Below are positions 11,000-22,400 of a stretch of DNA of 64,000 bases, one piece after another (within the stretch, counting starts at the first letter, position 1; each line of letters starts with the position of its first letter). Source of the DNA: Isoetes taiwanensis (Eukaryota; Streptophyta; Lycopodiopsida; Isoetales; Isoetaceae); NCBI GenBank assembly GCA_021234155.1, contig JAJEKV010000053.1, forward strand, positions 3,397,149-3,461,148, read 5' to 3'. A program made the position numbers and the translations under genes. The notes below the pieces were generated by a model. It had not been told where the DNA came from and made no database searches. It saw only the letters and a program-made list of their open reading frames with translations.

Positions 11000-13308
11000 T
11001 GGCCCTTTTCCCTTACCATAGCGTCCTCGAGATGTGTTTCTTCTTACACGCGTTTACTGTTTTGTGCGGGTCATTGGCATTGGAGAGTCGGTGGGTCCGC
11101 GTGCCGTTAAGTCCTCAAAGCGGATCTCCCGTATTACTTGGACACGGCTTTTCGATTATCGGACTCCTCTTACGTATCTTCGTTTGTCGTCGAGTCGTCC
11201 GAGAACATGTTCTTGTCTAAATCATCTTGGCATCGACAAAATGGTTAGTGGCATTTACAACAAGCAGCTCGTCCTCATTGTCTTCGAAGTTATCCTCTTC
11301 CACCGAATCTTGCATCCATGAAAGGAAAGCGTAGCTTATCAACTACGGCTGCACTAATCGCTTTGCGATTCAAAAGCCAATTTGAGAAGTTATATACAAG
11401 TTTGTCGTACCTTCTTATGCAAGAGGCGATTTCGTGTCACACTATGTATGTACTTATAAGCACTCCAATTCCTTTCACTTGCACTATTGGAGGATACCAA
11501 GGAGAGGATAGTCATTGCAAGGGGCACAGAACGTATCGAAGAACCTGTCCATGGGCTTGCCACCATGCATAAGATTCCATATTGGGTTCCATCTTGTGAC
11601 TCTCCAGTGCATCATGAAGCTCTTCATCTGCCCACCTTCCACTCAAGTTCTGGTATTCAGTTAACTTGGCAATGAAAAGTTTGTAGTCCGAGCTGTTAGG
11701 GTAAAACATTTTTGCAACCTTCTTCAATGAACCCATCACTTTTATCGTATGCTGGTCCATATCGTGGTTGTGTGGGTCTAAGGCATGTCTTGGCGCCATG
11801 AAGATCATTGTAAGACTTCTTCCATCGTTCATTGAAGTCTCTAAGCAGTGCTGCGCGCTTAGCATTGTCAAAGGGTGCATTGGGGCCATCACGTTCTAGA
11901 AAGGATTGAATGGAGTGCCAGCACCTCCAGACCTTTCCAGTGCTTGCCTTCGAAGAATCAAGGGTTTTGATGGCATGAAAAATAGGTGGCATGCACCTGA
12001 CAACATTTTTTATGCCTCTCCAAAATGTCTCCCCGCCCAAGCATTTTCGAAGGACGGCGGCTTCTTTGCCGGTGTTTTGATGCATTTTTTCCCTTCGCCT
12101 CCTCTCCCATTCAAAGAACTCACGTATGGTTGAAGGTCGAGATAATCGAAGTCGCGACACCTAAGCACTCTCAAGACAAATGTAATTAGAACTAAACCGA
12201 GTCCGGCAGATTCATGAGTGCTAGGGCCTTCCGACGCAATGACTTGTATATGGCGTAAATTGGGCTTCTTTTTGTGATGAATTTCCGCGAGGCAGACGAC
12301 GGGCCTTTTGAATGGGATCTTTGAACCAAGTGTCTTTGTGAAAACCAGGTCTTGAGCAATAAGTTTAGGCAATGGCATTGGAAGTGGGTCGTGCAATAAC
12401 CGGAAATTCGGACTCAACAATTCACCCGCTAACTTACAATTAGACGCGTTGTCCATTACGACACCGAAATATTCTCTTAGGTCCAAAACTCTCTATCACG
12501 ACCTTTGTTTTCGAAAAAATCCAATCTCCGTCACTTGGTGGGTTTTGATTTCTACGGTTTTCAAAAATACCGCCCCTGGATACGATCAAGTTTATAAGAT
12601 GGTCCTTGTTTACATTGCTCCAACCATCGGTCACTAGTGAGGTGGCCCGGCCAAGAATAACACGATACAACTTCATCTCCACCCTCTCGACCATTTTTCG
12701 GTGTATTTCATACACCATTTTGTTATTGGCATGTTTGTATGAAGACAATCTAAAAGCCGCCGCTTTGGCAACTTCCGGAAGGCTTCTTTCATTGCTTTGT
12801 GCTCCAAAATATGTGGAACAACCCCAAGGCATATAAAAATGCCTCTACAACCTTCAATTGCATCTTCTTAGGTTGCTCGATGTTAAGCAACCGGTCAACC
12901 TTCTGTTGCTTAGTCTGTCTTTCCACTATTTCAATTGTCTCTGCCATTCTTTTTTCGCCCGTACTTAACCCTCCTATCGACCCTAGTCCACCCTCTGGTT
13001 GGTACATTGACGCTGCAGGAGGGGTGGTGTAATTGATCTCTTCTGCTTGGCACGGTAAAGGTCTTTGAGTGTCCCTTGGCTGTGTTTTTTCTGCTGAAGT
13101 TCTTTTTTCGACCCAACACTTCAATTGCATCTTTGTAGGTATGTCGCCAGATGGTACAAGTTTGCACCCCAATTTTAGAGTCACGTAAAAGATGAGCTGG
13201 TATTCTTGTCGCAGATCCATTTATTGACGTGTACCCACAAAACACACATTGCCACTCTTTTTTTTTGATTGAAGGCTTATAAGTATATTTATAATTAGTT
13301 AAGTACAA
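11000..13308 (-). pseudogene. hAT-family transposase remnant (BED finger, DUF659, C-terminal dimerisation)
   Basis: Transposase of a cut-and-paste DNA transposon, read on the minus strand. The order from 13308 downward fits the hAT family. A BED-type zinc finger (WQCVFCG, then a His) lies near 13255-13190. A charged linker follows. A DUF659-like segment with TDGWSNVNKDHLINLIV lies near 12650-12590, then VVMDNASNCK near 12460. A region near 11740-11650 reads KLFIAKLTEYQNLSGRW. A degenerate dimerisation tail near 11490-11340 includes KLVYNFSNW and LLNRK. Frames change at least four times and stops interrupt it, so it is non-functional. I did not find convincing terminal inverted repeats or an 8-bp target duplication, so element borders are unknown. 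Confidence 0.8.
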
Positions 13309-13309
13309 A

Positions 13310-13755
13310 ACTACTTTTTATAGGTATAACCCATATATTTTTTAGTTTAGGATAGACAAGAGAGGTGCCCAGTCCAGATACAAAAGTCTGCATGATTTAA
13401 AACAATAACTGTCTAAAAGTGAGATTTGAGATTTGAGTTGACTGATTTTCGGCCTCTGCCTCTGACCATAGCTGAGAGGGTGCAGAAGATACAGAGGCAT
13501 GATTCCGCCATTGCCATGTTAAACCTTCCCCTATTGTCCTTGGCCTCGCAGAGCATACCCCTTCTAGCATCAGGATTTTGGTCGCGGAAGGCCCACCGAC
13601 GCTTAAGGGCTCGTTATGTCCTTCGATATCGTGGGTCGAACACCGTAATCCACTCCTGGTTCATGCGCACATCAATTTTCTTCCATTTAAGCTTGCGTAA
13701 CAGCATAAATATAATCCATGTAAAGAAACAAAGAGTTATGAGAATCATTATCAGA
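13310..13755. other. No gene recognised; 3' flank of LINE
   Basis: Lies downstream (minus strand) of the LINE stop near 13760, so part may be LINE 3' UTR. No poly(A)-type tract marks the LINE end here. A plus-strand open frame at 13426-13785 has no recognisable domain and overlaps the LINE end, so it is not called. Confidence 0.35.
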
Positions 13756-14180
13756 AAAATTAACCTGCAGCAATTATCCATTTGATGTCATATTCAATCT
13801 GTTTGATAACCACCTCCGGATGAATGATTTCACAATTGAATATGAAGTTATTCCTTCCTTTCCAAATCCTCCATAAAATGATGTATATCCTCCAGTCACT
13901 GGGTTGATCCGGCCCCGGGGGATTCACCTCTATTATAGGTATATATGCCATGTGCGTTCCTTAGGTTGCCAAAGAACCCATTGTATACGACAGTTCCATA
14001 TGAAAAACCCTTTGTATACGACTACATTATTTGTAAAAGAATGCAGCCCATATCATATACTTACTTGCCCAAAACACTTCTACTTGACAACCCCTTCCAT
14101 ACATATACGATATCTCTATTATTTTATATCTGATATATATATGTTCTTATGTTTGTCCTCCTAAATCCGACCGTTGATTC

Positions 14181-14510
14181 GAGATCCTACGGCTCACGTG
14201 GCTTTGGGACGTATCCTACGGGCCAGATGGCTTGGGAGTTTGTGTATAGACTATATGTAAGCGATCCTACGGTCCAGGTTGATTTGATCCTGATCGTCGG
14301 TCCGAGATCCTACGGCTCACGTTGCTTTAGGACACATCCTACGGTGCACATGGCTTTGGGAATTATATGTAATCGATCCTACGGTCCAGGTTGTTCTTGA
14401 TCTTGATCGTCGATCTAGGATCCTACGGCTCATGTTGCTTTAGATTTTTGCCACATGGCACGATCTCGGCCCTTGATCGGGTCCAAGATCCTACGGCCCA
14501 CGTTGAATGC
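14181..14510 (+). repeat. GATCCTACGG dispersed array inside TIR element 1
   Basis: About nine copies of (G)ATCCTACGG spaced irregularly (roughly 25-60 bp), usually followed by CTCACGT, TCCAGGT or CCACGT. Not a regular satellite; it looks like a tandem block that has diverged. Confidence 0.7.
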
Positions 14511-14548
14511 TCATCCTTTAAGGAAAGGCTTTTAAAACTTTTATGTTG

Positions 14549-14613
14549 TGTGGGGGATTTGAACCCTGGTCATTAACCCCCCAGCCCCCCATTCTAACCA
14601 CTAGACCAAGCAT
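14549..14613 (-). other. tRNA-like box A / box B segment
   Basis: On the minus strand TGGTCTAGTGGTTA (14608-14595) matches a pol III box A, and GGTTCAAATCC (14565-14555) matches box B, about 30 bases apart. The intervening G-rich bases do not form a good anticodon arm, so this is a decayed tRNA or SINE head rather than a working tRNA gene. Confidence 0.5.
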
Positions 14614-14664
14614 TAATTCTATGAATAATTTATGTTTCAAGTATACTTAAGGGTAACAATGATA

Positions 14665-14960
14665 AAATGGAGTTCAAAAGAGTTCTAGAATGTTCTGGAA
14701 GACTCTAGAAAGTTCTAGAATCTTCTAGAAAGTTCCAAAATATTCTAGAAAATTCTAGAACCTATTCGTTCTAGAATGTTCGAGAATGTAGGAATCCATG
14801 GGAAGGTAAGAGAATCTAGGGAAATACTTCTAGAAAGTTCTAAGATATTTTGAAAGTCTCGGAATGTTCCAGAAAGTCTTAGAATGTTCCAGAAAGTCTT
14901 AGAATGTTCTAAAAAGTTCTAGAATGTAAAGGAATCCAGGAGAATCTAACGGAATCTAAG
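14665..14960. repeat. TTC/GAA array resembling heat-shock elements
   Basis: Dense TTCTAGAA, GAATGTTCTGGAA and GAATGTTCCAGAA units. These match the heat-shock factor site of alternating nGAAn and nTTCn pentamers. I count more than ten contiguous or near-contiguous three-pentamer sites. The array sits inside TIR element 1. Confidence 0.65.
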
Positions 14961-15330
14961 AAAATCTCATAAAATGTGAGAGAATCTAGGAAAATATTTA
15001 CAAGCCTAAGGGAATCTCTTAAAATCTAGGGGATCTAAGGGAATCTTCATAAAATCTAAGGCAATCTAAGAAAATGTTGATGAAATCTTAGAGTATCTAG
15101 AGGAATCTTTATAGAATCTCTTTGAATCTCATATAATGTAAGGGAACCTAAGGCAATCTCATAAAATCTAAAGGGATCTAAGGGAATCTAAGGGGATCGT
15201 CATAGAATCTTGAAGAATCTACGGAAATCTAATGGAATCTAGAGGGAATCTTATAAAATTTAGAGGAATCCCCACAAAACCTCCAAAAGAACCTTGGTAG
15301 AATCTTAGAGAATCTATAAATTTAGAGTAA
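14961..15330. repeat. Degenerate AATCTAAGG array
   Basis: Irregular 12-20 bp repeats of GAATCTAAGG, AAAATCTA and similar, following on from the TTC/GAA array and probably derived from the same ancestral unit (AGAATNTAGG). No coding potential. Confidence 0.6.
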
Positions 15331-15702
15331 TGTCAAGACATTCTTTTAGAATGTAGGGCACGACAAGAACTTGCAGCATAGGAACATGCTAAAACTCGAA
15401 CACGCACCGTAGGACGCATTAAATTTCTTGTATATATATATAATATATTATTATATAGTTATATCATAATATCACAGAATCCCCAACAATAGAAGCTCAC
15501 CAAAAATGACGGACCCTTATAGTATGAATAAGAATTGAACACTGGCGCCACCACACTCCCTGGTATCCGTACGGCATTCAAGCTATAAAAACCTTATATT
15601 TTTCTTACGTATACGGTACCAGAGAGGCAATAAAAAAAACCCATTTAGTGCACTCACATGTTTCATACCCCATAATCTAGGTGAATCCCCCGGGGATCCG
15701 GC

Positions 15703-16906
15703 AGGAAGAAGTCTGTAGAGCTTAAGGAATTGAGACAGTGCCTATGATAATCGAAGCTAACTCAAGAACCCACTCTGACCACATGCAGGTTCTAAATAAA
15801 TGATCGTCGTTCTCTCTGTGTGACAAGCATCTGGGGCAGCAATCCGAATCTGTCATCCGGAATTGGTTGCTAAAGCTTTTATTGGCTACCGCCACATGAA
15901 GGATTTAACCTTAAAGGGAATAGGGCTGGACCACATGAACTTAAGATTCCTAATGCATCTTTCCTTCCCTATCTGCCACTTATTATGCAGAGTGATGGAT
16001 TGGTCTTTCATTAAAAATCTGTAGGCTGCTTTAACCTTGAACCCTGCCTTCCCATTATGATTCCAACTATCATCCCCTTCTGTCCATTTTCCCTGGATAA
16101 GCGTGGCGCAAATATTTTTGTAAAGAGCTTCACAATTCCCATCCTCTTCAGACAACACCGAGTTCCTGAAGGGGATGATTCCCTGGTCATCAAACATATC
16201 CCTGATCGAGCAGATGCCTTTGGTACTCCAGATTTTAGCCTGCTCAGGAAAATGACAGGCCAAACACAAGGATAGGTCATCAGTAAGAAGAGCTGGGTTC
16301 CAAAAAATCGACTGATCCATAGACAACCCTTCCTTCCAAGTAAACATTCCTTTTACCAAATTCCAAGCCCTAATCCATTTCTTAATTAGGCTAGGGGTGG
16401 AGTCAGGGACTGTAAAGGGGAAATAAATAGAGTGAGGGAGACTCATTCTCAGATTCCTCCACCCATAAGAAGTACATCTGCCCAAGTAATGTCTGATAAT
16501 AATAGACACTTGGGTGATTAATTCTGTTGTAAGCAGCCTTATGGAAGTATTTGGCAGCTACCACTCCCTGCTTTTCAATGTTAATCACTCCCAGCCCCCC
16601 ATATTTCTTGTTTTTGCAACACTCCTTCATGGCCACAGGAGTCCAACACCTCTTGTTCTGGCCAGAGGATATGAACCTTCCTATGATACTTTGGAGTTTG
16701 GAGGAGACCTTTTTAGGCGCCAGAATAACTGAGGACTGGTAGACATGGGATGAGGAGATCACGAAGTTTGCAATGATGGCTCTGCCTTGCTTCAATATGT
16801 ACTTGGAGTTAAGGCTGTCGACTTTTTTCTGGAACTTCTCAATAATATCAGTCCAAATATCTGAAGGGCTCCCTCTTAGAGCCATGGGAATGCCTAGGAT
16901 TTTAGA
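15703..16906 (-). pseudogene. LINE thumb and zinc-binding C-terminal region
   Basis: Continuation of the LINE ORF between the two inserted elements. It shows the post-RT region with KFQKKVDSLNSKYILKQGR near 16835-16780 and GGLGVINIEKQGVVAAKYF near 16595-16540. The zf-RVT region follows near 15950-15830: FKVKSFMWR, then a Cys-x2-Cys...His...Cys cluster (CCPRC, HLFRTC). It resumes beyond the second inserted element at 13905-13760 with WRIWKGRNNFIFN, the tryptophan-rich signature that ends many plant LINE ORFs. The main open frame runs from 16885; a frameshift separates it from the 16509-15886 segment. Confidence 0.8.
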
Positions 16907-16914
16907 AGAATTGG

Positions 16915-17388
16915 CCCGGGGGATTCACCTCTATTATAGGTATATATGCCATGTGCGTTCCTTAGTTTGCCAAAAAACCCATTGTATACGACAGTTCCAT
17001 ATGAAAAACCCTTTGTATACGACTACATTATTTGTAAAAGAATGCAGCCCATATCATATAATTACTTGCCTAAAACACTTTTACTTGACAACCCCTTCCA
17101 TACATATACGATATCTCTATTATTTTATATATATAATATATATTATCATAGTCATATCATATTATCATAGAATCTCTAACAGTAAAAGCTCACCAAAAAT
17201 GACGGACCCTTACAGTATGAATACGAATCGAACACTGGCGCCACCACACTCCCTCTGGTATCCGTACGACATTCAAACTATAAAAACCTTATATTTTTCT
17301 TACGTATACGGTACCAGAGAGGCAATAAAAAAACCCATTTGGTGCACTCACATGTTTCATACCCCATAATCTAGGTGAACCCCCCGGG
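16915..17388. mobile_element. TIR element 2, miniature (474 bp, 8-bp target duplication)
   Basis: Same family as 13914-15694. The left end is CCCGGGGGATTCACCT; the right end is its inverse with one mismatch. It is flanked by AGAATTGG at 16907-16914 and 17389-17396. It lacks the 1.3-kb central block, and its middle is an AT-rich TATATA run. It encodes nothing. Confidence 0.9.
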
Positions 17389-17396
17389 AGAATTGG

Positions 17397-18514
17397 TAGG
17401 TAGAATATACTTACATCCCATGAGAGCAGTCGTATGCTCCCCTTTTACCTGATCCTTGGCAAAAATTTTGGATTTTATAGGATTGATTTTGCACCCTGAA
17501 GCTTCACCAAAATCCTCTAAGATGGCTTGAGTGTTGATTAAGGATCTGTTATCCATAGATACCAGCAGGAATGTATCATCTGCAAAATGCCCATTCAAGA
17601 TCTGATCCAATTCCCCATTATCTGGGAGGGTAAGTCCTTGGATCATATTAGTTGTCTTGTCCTACTCAAGCTTACTATGTAGACATTCCATAATTATAAG
17701 AAAAAGAAAAGGAGCTAGTGGGCATCCTTGTTTAACCCCCTTTTTAAGGGGAAAAAAAGGGCCACACTCTCCATTAATTAAAACTGAGGATCTGGAATTG
17801 GATAGAATAGCTTTGAAAAGAAGAATTACCTCATTTGAAAAACCTAAGGCATTGCAGCATTTAAATAGGAAGTTCCAGCTTACCGAGTCGAATGCCTTGG
17901 TGATGTCCAGCTTAATGAGAGCAACGTTCTGGTTGGTATCTTTAGCCCAATTCAGACCTAAAATTGCTGTGAGCACATTATCAAGAATAAATCTGTCCTT
18001 CAGGTAGGCTGCCTGGGATGTACTTATTATCCTTTCCAAAACCAACTTCAGTCTCCTAGCAATGGTGCCTGAGATCAGCTTATAAATAACATTTGAGAGC
18101 GAAATTGGCCTGTAATCAGAGAATGTAGCAGGTATATCAGTCTTAGGGATGAGAATAATAAGACTGGTGTTGATTCTCGCATCCAAACACTTGAAGTCCC
18201 TGAACTCATTGGCCAGGCAAGTGATGCTATCCCCAAGAAAAGGCCACACCTTGATAAAAAATTCTCTACGGGAGTCCATCTGGACCCGGGCTTTTGCCTT
18301 TTTCCATATCCTTAGCTATCTGAAATAATTCTTCACTAGAGAAAGGCCTTTCGATGCTCAAATTCTCCTCTAGACTAACCTTCTCTTGCAGATTGATAAA
18401 GCCATCCATAACTTCATCCTTGGCAGTCTGATTGGTCCCCATTATGTTCCTAAAATGATTCATGGCTGCAATTTTGATTTGATTCTCGTCTGTAATATCC
18501 TCATCTCCTGCCAC
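17397..18514 (-). pseudogene. LINE reverse transcriptase domain
   Basis: Copies element RNA into DNA at the target site. The minus strand shows the usual RT blocks in order: KGKSPGPDGL near 18285; LIPKTDIPATFSDYRPISL near 18155-18100; DITKAFDSVSWNFLF near 17910-17865; GVKQGCPLAPFLFLIIM near 17735-17690; and the active-site motif as GHFADDTFLL near 17590-17560. The first catalytic Asp (ITKAFD) and the Asp pair (FADD) are present. A frameshift near 18270 and a TAG stop near 17653 make it inactive. The Phe in FADD in place of Tyr or Ala is common in plant L1 elements. Confidence 0.85.
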
Positions 18515-18547
18515 TCATTCTGACCAAATTCCTTCACAAATCCCCAC

Positions 18548-19195
18548 TCAGAACCTCTCCTTCGACCACCAGTATTTTGACATACAATTCTTCCACGTCT
18601 TTGCTGCAACCCTCATTAGCCCCAGCCATGATGGCCAGCGCGGCAGCGCACCCCTAGATGATGATGCATGACCGCTGGCACCATGGGATGTAGATGCATG
18701 GCCACCAGCGGCGCCTGATGTAGATGCATGACCAGCTGCCATCCCTGCTGCTATCTAAAATTATTGTCTCTGCTCTGCTATTCTAAAGGGTAAAGACTCC
18801 TTAATCGTCCGAACTAAAGGCCGACGTCTATATATGCGAAGGAGCAAGCTCACTACGCATATGTTACATCGACTTCCCGTTCGAACGTAAGGAGGGAAGG
18901 ACAGGAACCTATAGGTCTCTAAGGAACAGGGTAGGAACCCAAGGTCGAAAAACTCTGTGAAGGAGTAATCTCACTTCACAATTCCGGCGTCAGGTCAGGC
19001 CCCGGACGCAAAACCTACACCTCAAAGGCTGACCGTTTCCCAAGGAGTATGTGGACTCGACCTGGTAGTCAACGTTCGAGGCGAATTCTAGGGCTAAACA
19101 CGTTTTTCTTATATATAATAATTCACCTGCACAAAATAGAAAAAAAGTGGCGCAAAAACTTTTTTTCCCTTAACAAAATGCCCTAAAATGCTTTG
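18548..19195. other. No gene recognised upstream of LINE
   Basis: 18640-18740 holds three imperfect ATGATGCATG-type repeats, giving a Gly/Ala/His/Ser low-complexity minus-strand frame that I do not call. 18760-19090 is moderately GC-rich with no known domain; an LTR fragment is possible but unproven. Confidence 0.35.
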
Positions 19196-19227
19196 CAAAA
19201 TTTCATGTAAGTGAAAACAACTATTTC

Positions 19228-19470
19228 GCTTACGCGAAGCCTTTTTCGCGTAAGCGAAAATAATGTTTTTGCTTACGCGAAGTTTAAAACATTTCGCGTA
19301 AGCGCAAACAACAATTTCGCTTACGCGAAGTTTTTTTCGAGTAAGCGAAACAGTTAATTTCGCTTACGCGAAATTTTTTTTGCTTCGCGTAAGCGAAATC
19401 AACTGTTTCGCGTACGCGAAAAAAAGTTCGCGTAAGCGAAACTGTTGTTTTCGCTTACACGAAATTTTTT
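19228..19470. repeat. Array of alternately inverted TTCGCTTACGCGAA units
   Basis: Eleven 13-14 bp units read alternately TTCGCTTACGCGAA and TTCGCGTAAGCGAA, at roughly 15-30 bp spacing, separated by T- or A-rich linkers. Each unit is nearly self-complementary (TTCGC...GCGAA) and neighbours are inverse copies, so the whole block can fold into several competing hairpins. Confidence 0.8.
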
Positions 19471-19549
19471 CGACGCCGGAAATGTTTTTGGACATATTTT
19501 TGACCTATTAAACGTCAAATTTGTGCCGTATCTTTCGAAAAATACGTAT

Positions 19550-19695
19550 TATGTATAAAACGTATACAGTATTGAACCTATCCCTGAAATCAACCATGCA
19601 ACCATGTGTTTGGTATCAAAATCGTACACAACACTATATAGTATATTTTATATTCCTTCGACCTGGTGGCCATTGGACTTATGTAGCATTTGCAA
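19550..19695 (+). repeat. Dispersed repeat R, uninterrupted copy
   Basis: Matches 36152-36176 joined to 37880-38000, where a LINE interrupts it. Shared landmarks are CAACCATGCAACCATG, then TTTGGTATCAAAAT, then CGACCTGGTGGCCATTGGAC. This copy shows the pre-insertion state. Element type unknown. Confidence 0.75.
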
Positions 19696-19799
19696 GCTTT
19701 CTCCAGTGGAGGACGCTACCAACATTAATGCTTGTTTTAACCATCATACGGGCTTTAGCTTGTCATTGTTTATGTGCATCCCATTTATAATTGGCTTCT

Positions 19800-22400
19800 T
19801 GCCCATAGAGGAGCAGCATCGTTATCTTTAGCTTTAAAGCTGTACATTGTGGGCTCCTCTGATGATCTACATCAATTGTTGATCAGATTATGAACCCTTT
19901 ATCTCTGTGCACCCCACGATGTCTAATTAACATTTTTATAAAGGCTTACGGAAGATGTCCCACAAGAAGAGGCATGTATTAAAATGAGATGGCATTCACA
20001 TTTTTATTGATAGTGTTTGTTAATAATTATGTTCTCCAATGAGAGGAAAAGGAAAATTCTCAATTGGAACTTAACGACGTCTTGCAGTATGAAGTGCTCT
20101 ATAACGGTTTCTGTTATGTTAGATGCAAAGTAACTTAACCATATCATGCAATGTGAAAGGCTCTATAATGGTTTCCATTATGTTAAGCATAATGTAACCT
20201 AACTGAATTGTGCAATGTGAAGTGCTTTATAGCGGTTTCCATTATGCTAATTTTTATTTAATCTAAAAGGAAGTGTGAAGCGAGGTTACCTTAACACGGG
20301 TTATATGAAAAATTTAACCTAACATAACAAGATGCTAACGCATCAATGGGTTGCCCGTTGAAAGACCCATTGATGCATCTACAATTAGGCATCATTATAA
20401 TCATCTATGCCCATTAAGAAATGTTGGATTCACATAATGCACAAGATATTTATTGCAAAGTCCCATACTTTGCCATAATCAATTATTTGACTTATTTAAC
20501 TTACTTTCTAGTGTGAAACTTTCACAGCCATACTTCTAACCCATCCAAATATATTCTTGCTATTGCAATGACATAACAAAACTACCTAGAAAATGCATTG
20601 AAGTATCTTACAATGCCTATTTATCAAATGCCACAAGTAAAGACTACAACGAAATCACAATATTTCGACTTTAGGAGGATCTTCATGCCCTTGTTTCTAC
20701 ACATCCCCGGATGATCCTCATCATTTTCTAGACTGGATTTTGGCTTTTCACTTTACCCTTTATATTACAATGGTTTTGATCTTTTGGTCTTCTAACCTTG
20801 TATTCCACCTTAAGCTCATAACTTACACAGTTAGAACACATAGATTACTCGTGCAAAGGTAACGATATCATGGAAAGGCAAAGACCAAAATGCAAAAACA
20901 ATATTTTAGGCAAATACTTTGGTTTTTATGAACATGAATGTTTAAAAACAGAAAACAAAATGCATATTGGTTCTCTCTCTAGGCATAATATTAGAAACAA
21001 ATTGGTAATGCCGACACTTTATATATAACAAACAACCTTAAGATTTAGTAAATGTTGAACCATGACTTCGCAAATGATGAGATATTGACATCCTCTCATG
21101 TCATGTCTGCACATATATAAGCAGTATGAATATTATTTCTCTATATGCATAGCGTTAAAGATACCTCAAGCATTAAAGATGCCCTAAACCCGTTCTCCAC
21201 CGTAGTTAGCACAACCCATGATGCAACTACTTCTCTTATCCAAGGGGATGATGAAGAAGATTACTAGGCCCCTCAATAGCAAGGGTAGAGGCAATAGCCA
21301 ATATGCCTACTAAACAGTACATTGCTGATCTAACTTACAATGTAGTGTTCCGACTCAATTCAACTATATCATCAGCTATTCACCTTTAAAGACACATCGA
21401 CGCAATGCACAATAAAAAAAAAGAAAGAAAAGACCATACACGTTCAGAACATATGCTTGAATCCCATGTATAATGATCACCAAAGATAAATTTCCAAATC
21501 TAGATTTGCATAAATAGACCTTTTTTTCATAAAAACTTACAATGCATGGTCTATTTTGTGGTCATTATTAAGTGAAGACCACATTTTAGAGACTGGATTA
21601 TCACTAGCTTCTGATCTTCCAGTTCTGCCGCTATAAGACTAACTACCTTCATCCCATTCATGTTACAAATTGCTTCTTCAATGAAAATTGTCTGTTGAAT
21701 CAATCTTAGCCAGTTGGGCTCTTAGTTTCTTCATAAAAGCTACACAATTGCGCGAACCTTACAGAAAAATTTGCACAACCATTACTTATTATGAAGCCAT
21801 GGAAACCTCTCTAACCAGAAACACAAATCAGTGTAAATTTTGCACAGCATTTTCCTTGTGGCATGGTCGGAACTTCAAACAAAGCTTATAAAAACATAGA
21901 CAACTGTTTGCGACAATTTAAACATTACTGCTAAGTTTGCATCCTATGAGTAGCAACCAATATTTTATTCCTTTTTAGGCTATCATGCATCTAACCTTCA
22001 ATAATATCATTGTAACAACTCATGCTTGTATGTGCTAGGTATTCAAATTCAGAAACAACAGCTAGAAAGCATTAACTTAGTCATTTTCTAATTCTATCCT
22101 AGACGACAAACTATGTTGAAACCTTTAATGGTCAGATAATCATAGCGATAACAACACCTTCAACAGATATTTCATATATATCATAGAGGCGACAAACAGC
22201 GTACATATTCAAAAATTTCTAGGTATATCTCCATTAAGAGTAACTGGAAATTCTGGAATAGCTAATATGCATACATGGCTGATCATTAAGATGTATAATA
22301 CTTGAACTCTACTGACATTGGTCTCACACGCACCATAGACATGAGATCTTCTGGTTTAGACTCTATCATACTTCATGAGGAGTTTCATTGTTAACAAATT
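19800..22400. other. AT-rich DNA with a short tandem repeat at 20083-20260
   Basis: Three imperfect tandem copies of an about 62-bp unit (GTGAAGTGCTCTATAACGG type, followed by TTTCCATTATG) lie at 20083-20260. The remainder is AT-rich with no gene seen. The last part is 3' flank of the PORR pseudogene, whose minus-strand reading ends at 22402. Confidence 0.5.

Larger units (their letters stand above)
13914..15694. mobile_element. TIR element 1 (1781 bp, 8-bp target duplication)
   Basis: Bounded by perfect inverted CCCGGGGGATTCACCT and flanked by the direct repeat GATCCGGC (13906-13913 and 15695-15702). About 215 bp at the left and 265 bp at the right match element 2. The central 14137-15428 is extra and holds GATCCTACGG repeats, a tRNA-like box A/B segment and TTC/GAA arrays. 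No transposase is encoded, so it is non-autonomous. An 8-bp duplication fits hAT-like, P-like or KDZ-type elements; the GC-rich TIR does not decide between them. Confidence 0.9.
13760..18520 (-). mobile_element. L1-type LINE, 5'-truncated, split by two TIR elements
   Basis: A non-LTR retrotransposon ORF2 on the minus strand. Coding is recognisable from 18514 (just upstream of RT domain block 0) to a stop near 13760. The endonuclease domain expected upstream is absent, so the copy is 5'-truncated. It is interrupted by two elements at 16915-17388 and 13914-15694. Removing each element plus one copy of its 8-bp duplication brings the LINE reading frame back into register, so both inserted after the LINE did. 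Own lesions include an in-frame TAG near 17653 and a frameshift near 18270. Confidence 0.85.

Noticed and set aside
14549-14613. Functional tRNA gene
   Set aside because: Box A and box B are present but the anticodon arm and acceptor stem cannot be formed, so it was listed only as a tRNA-like segment.
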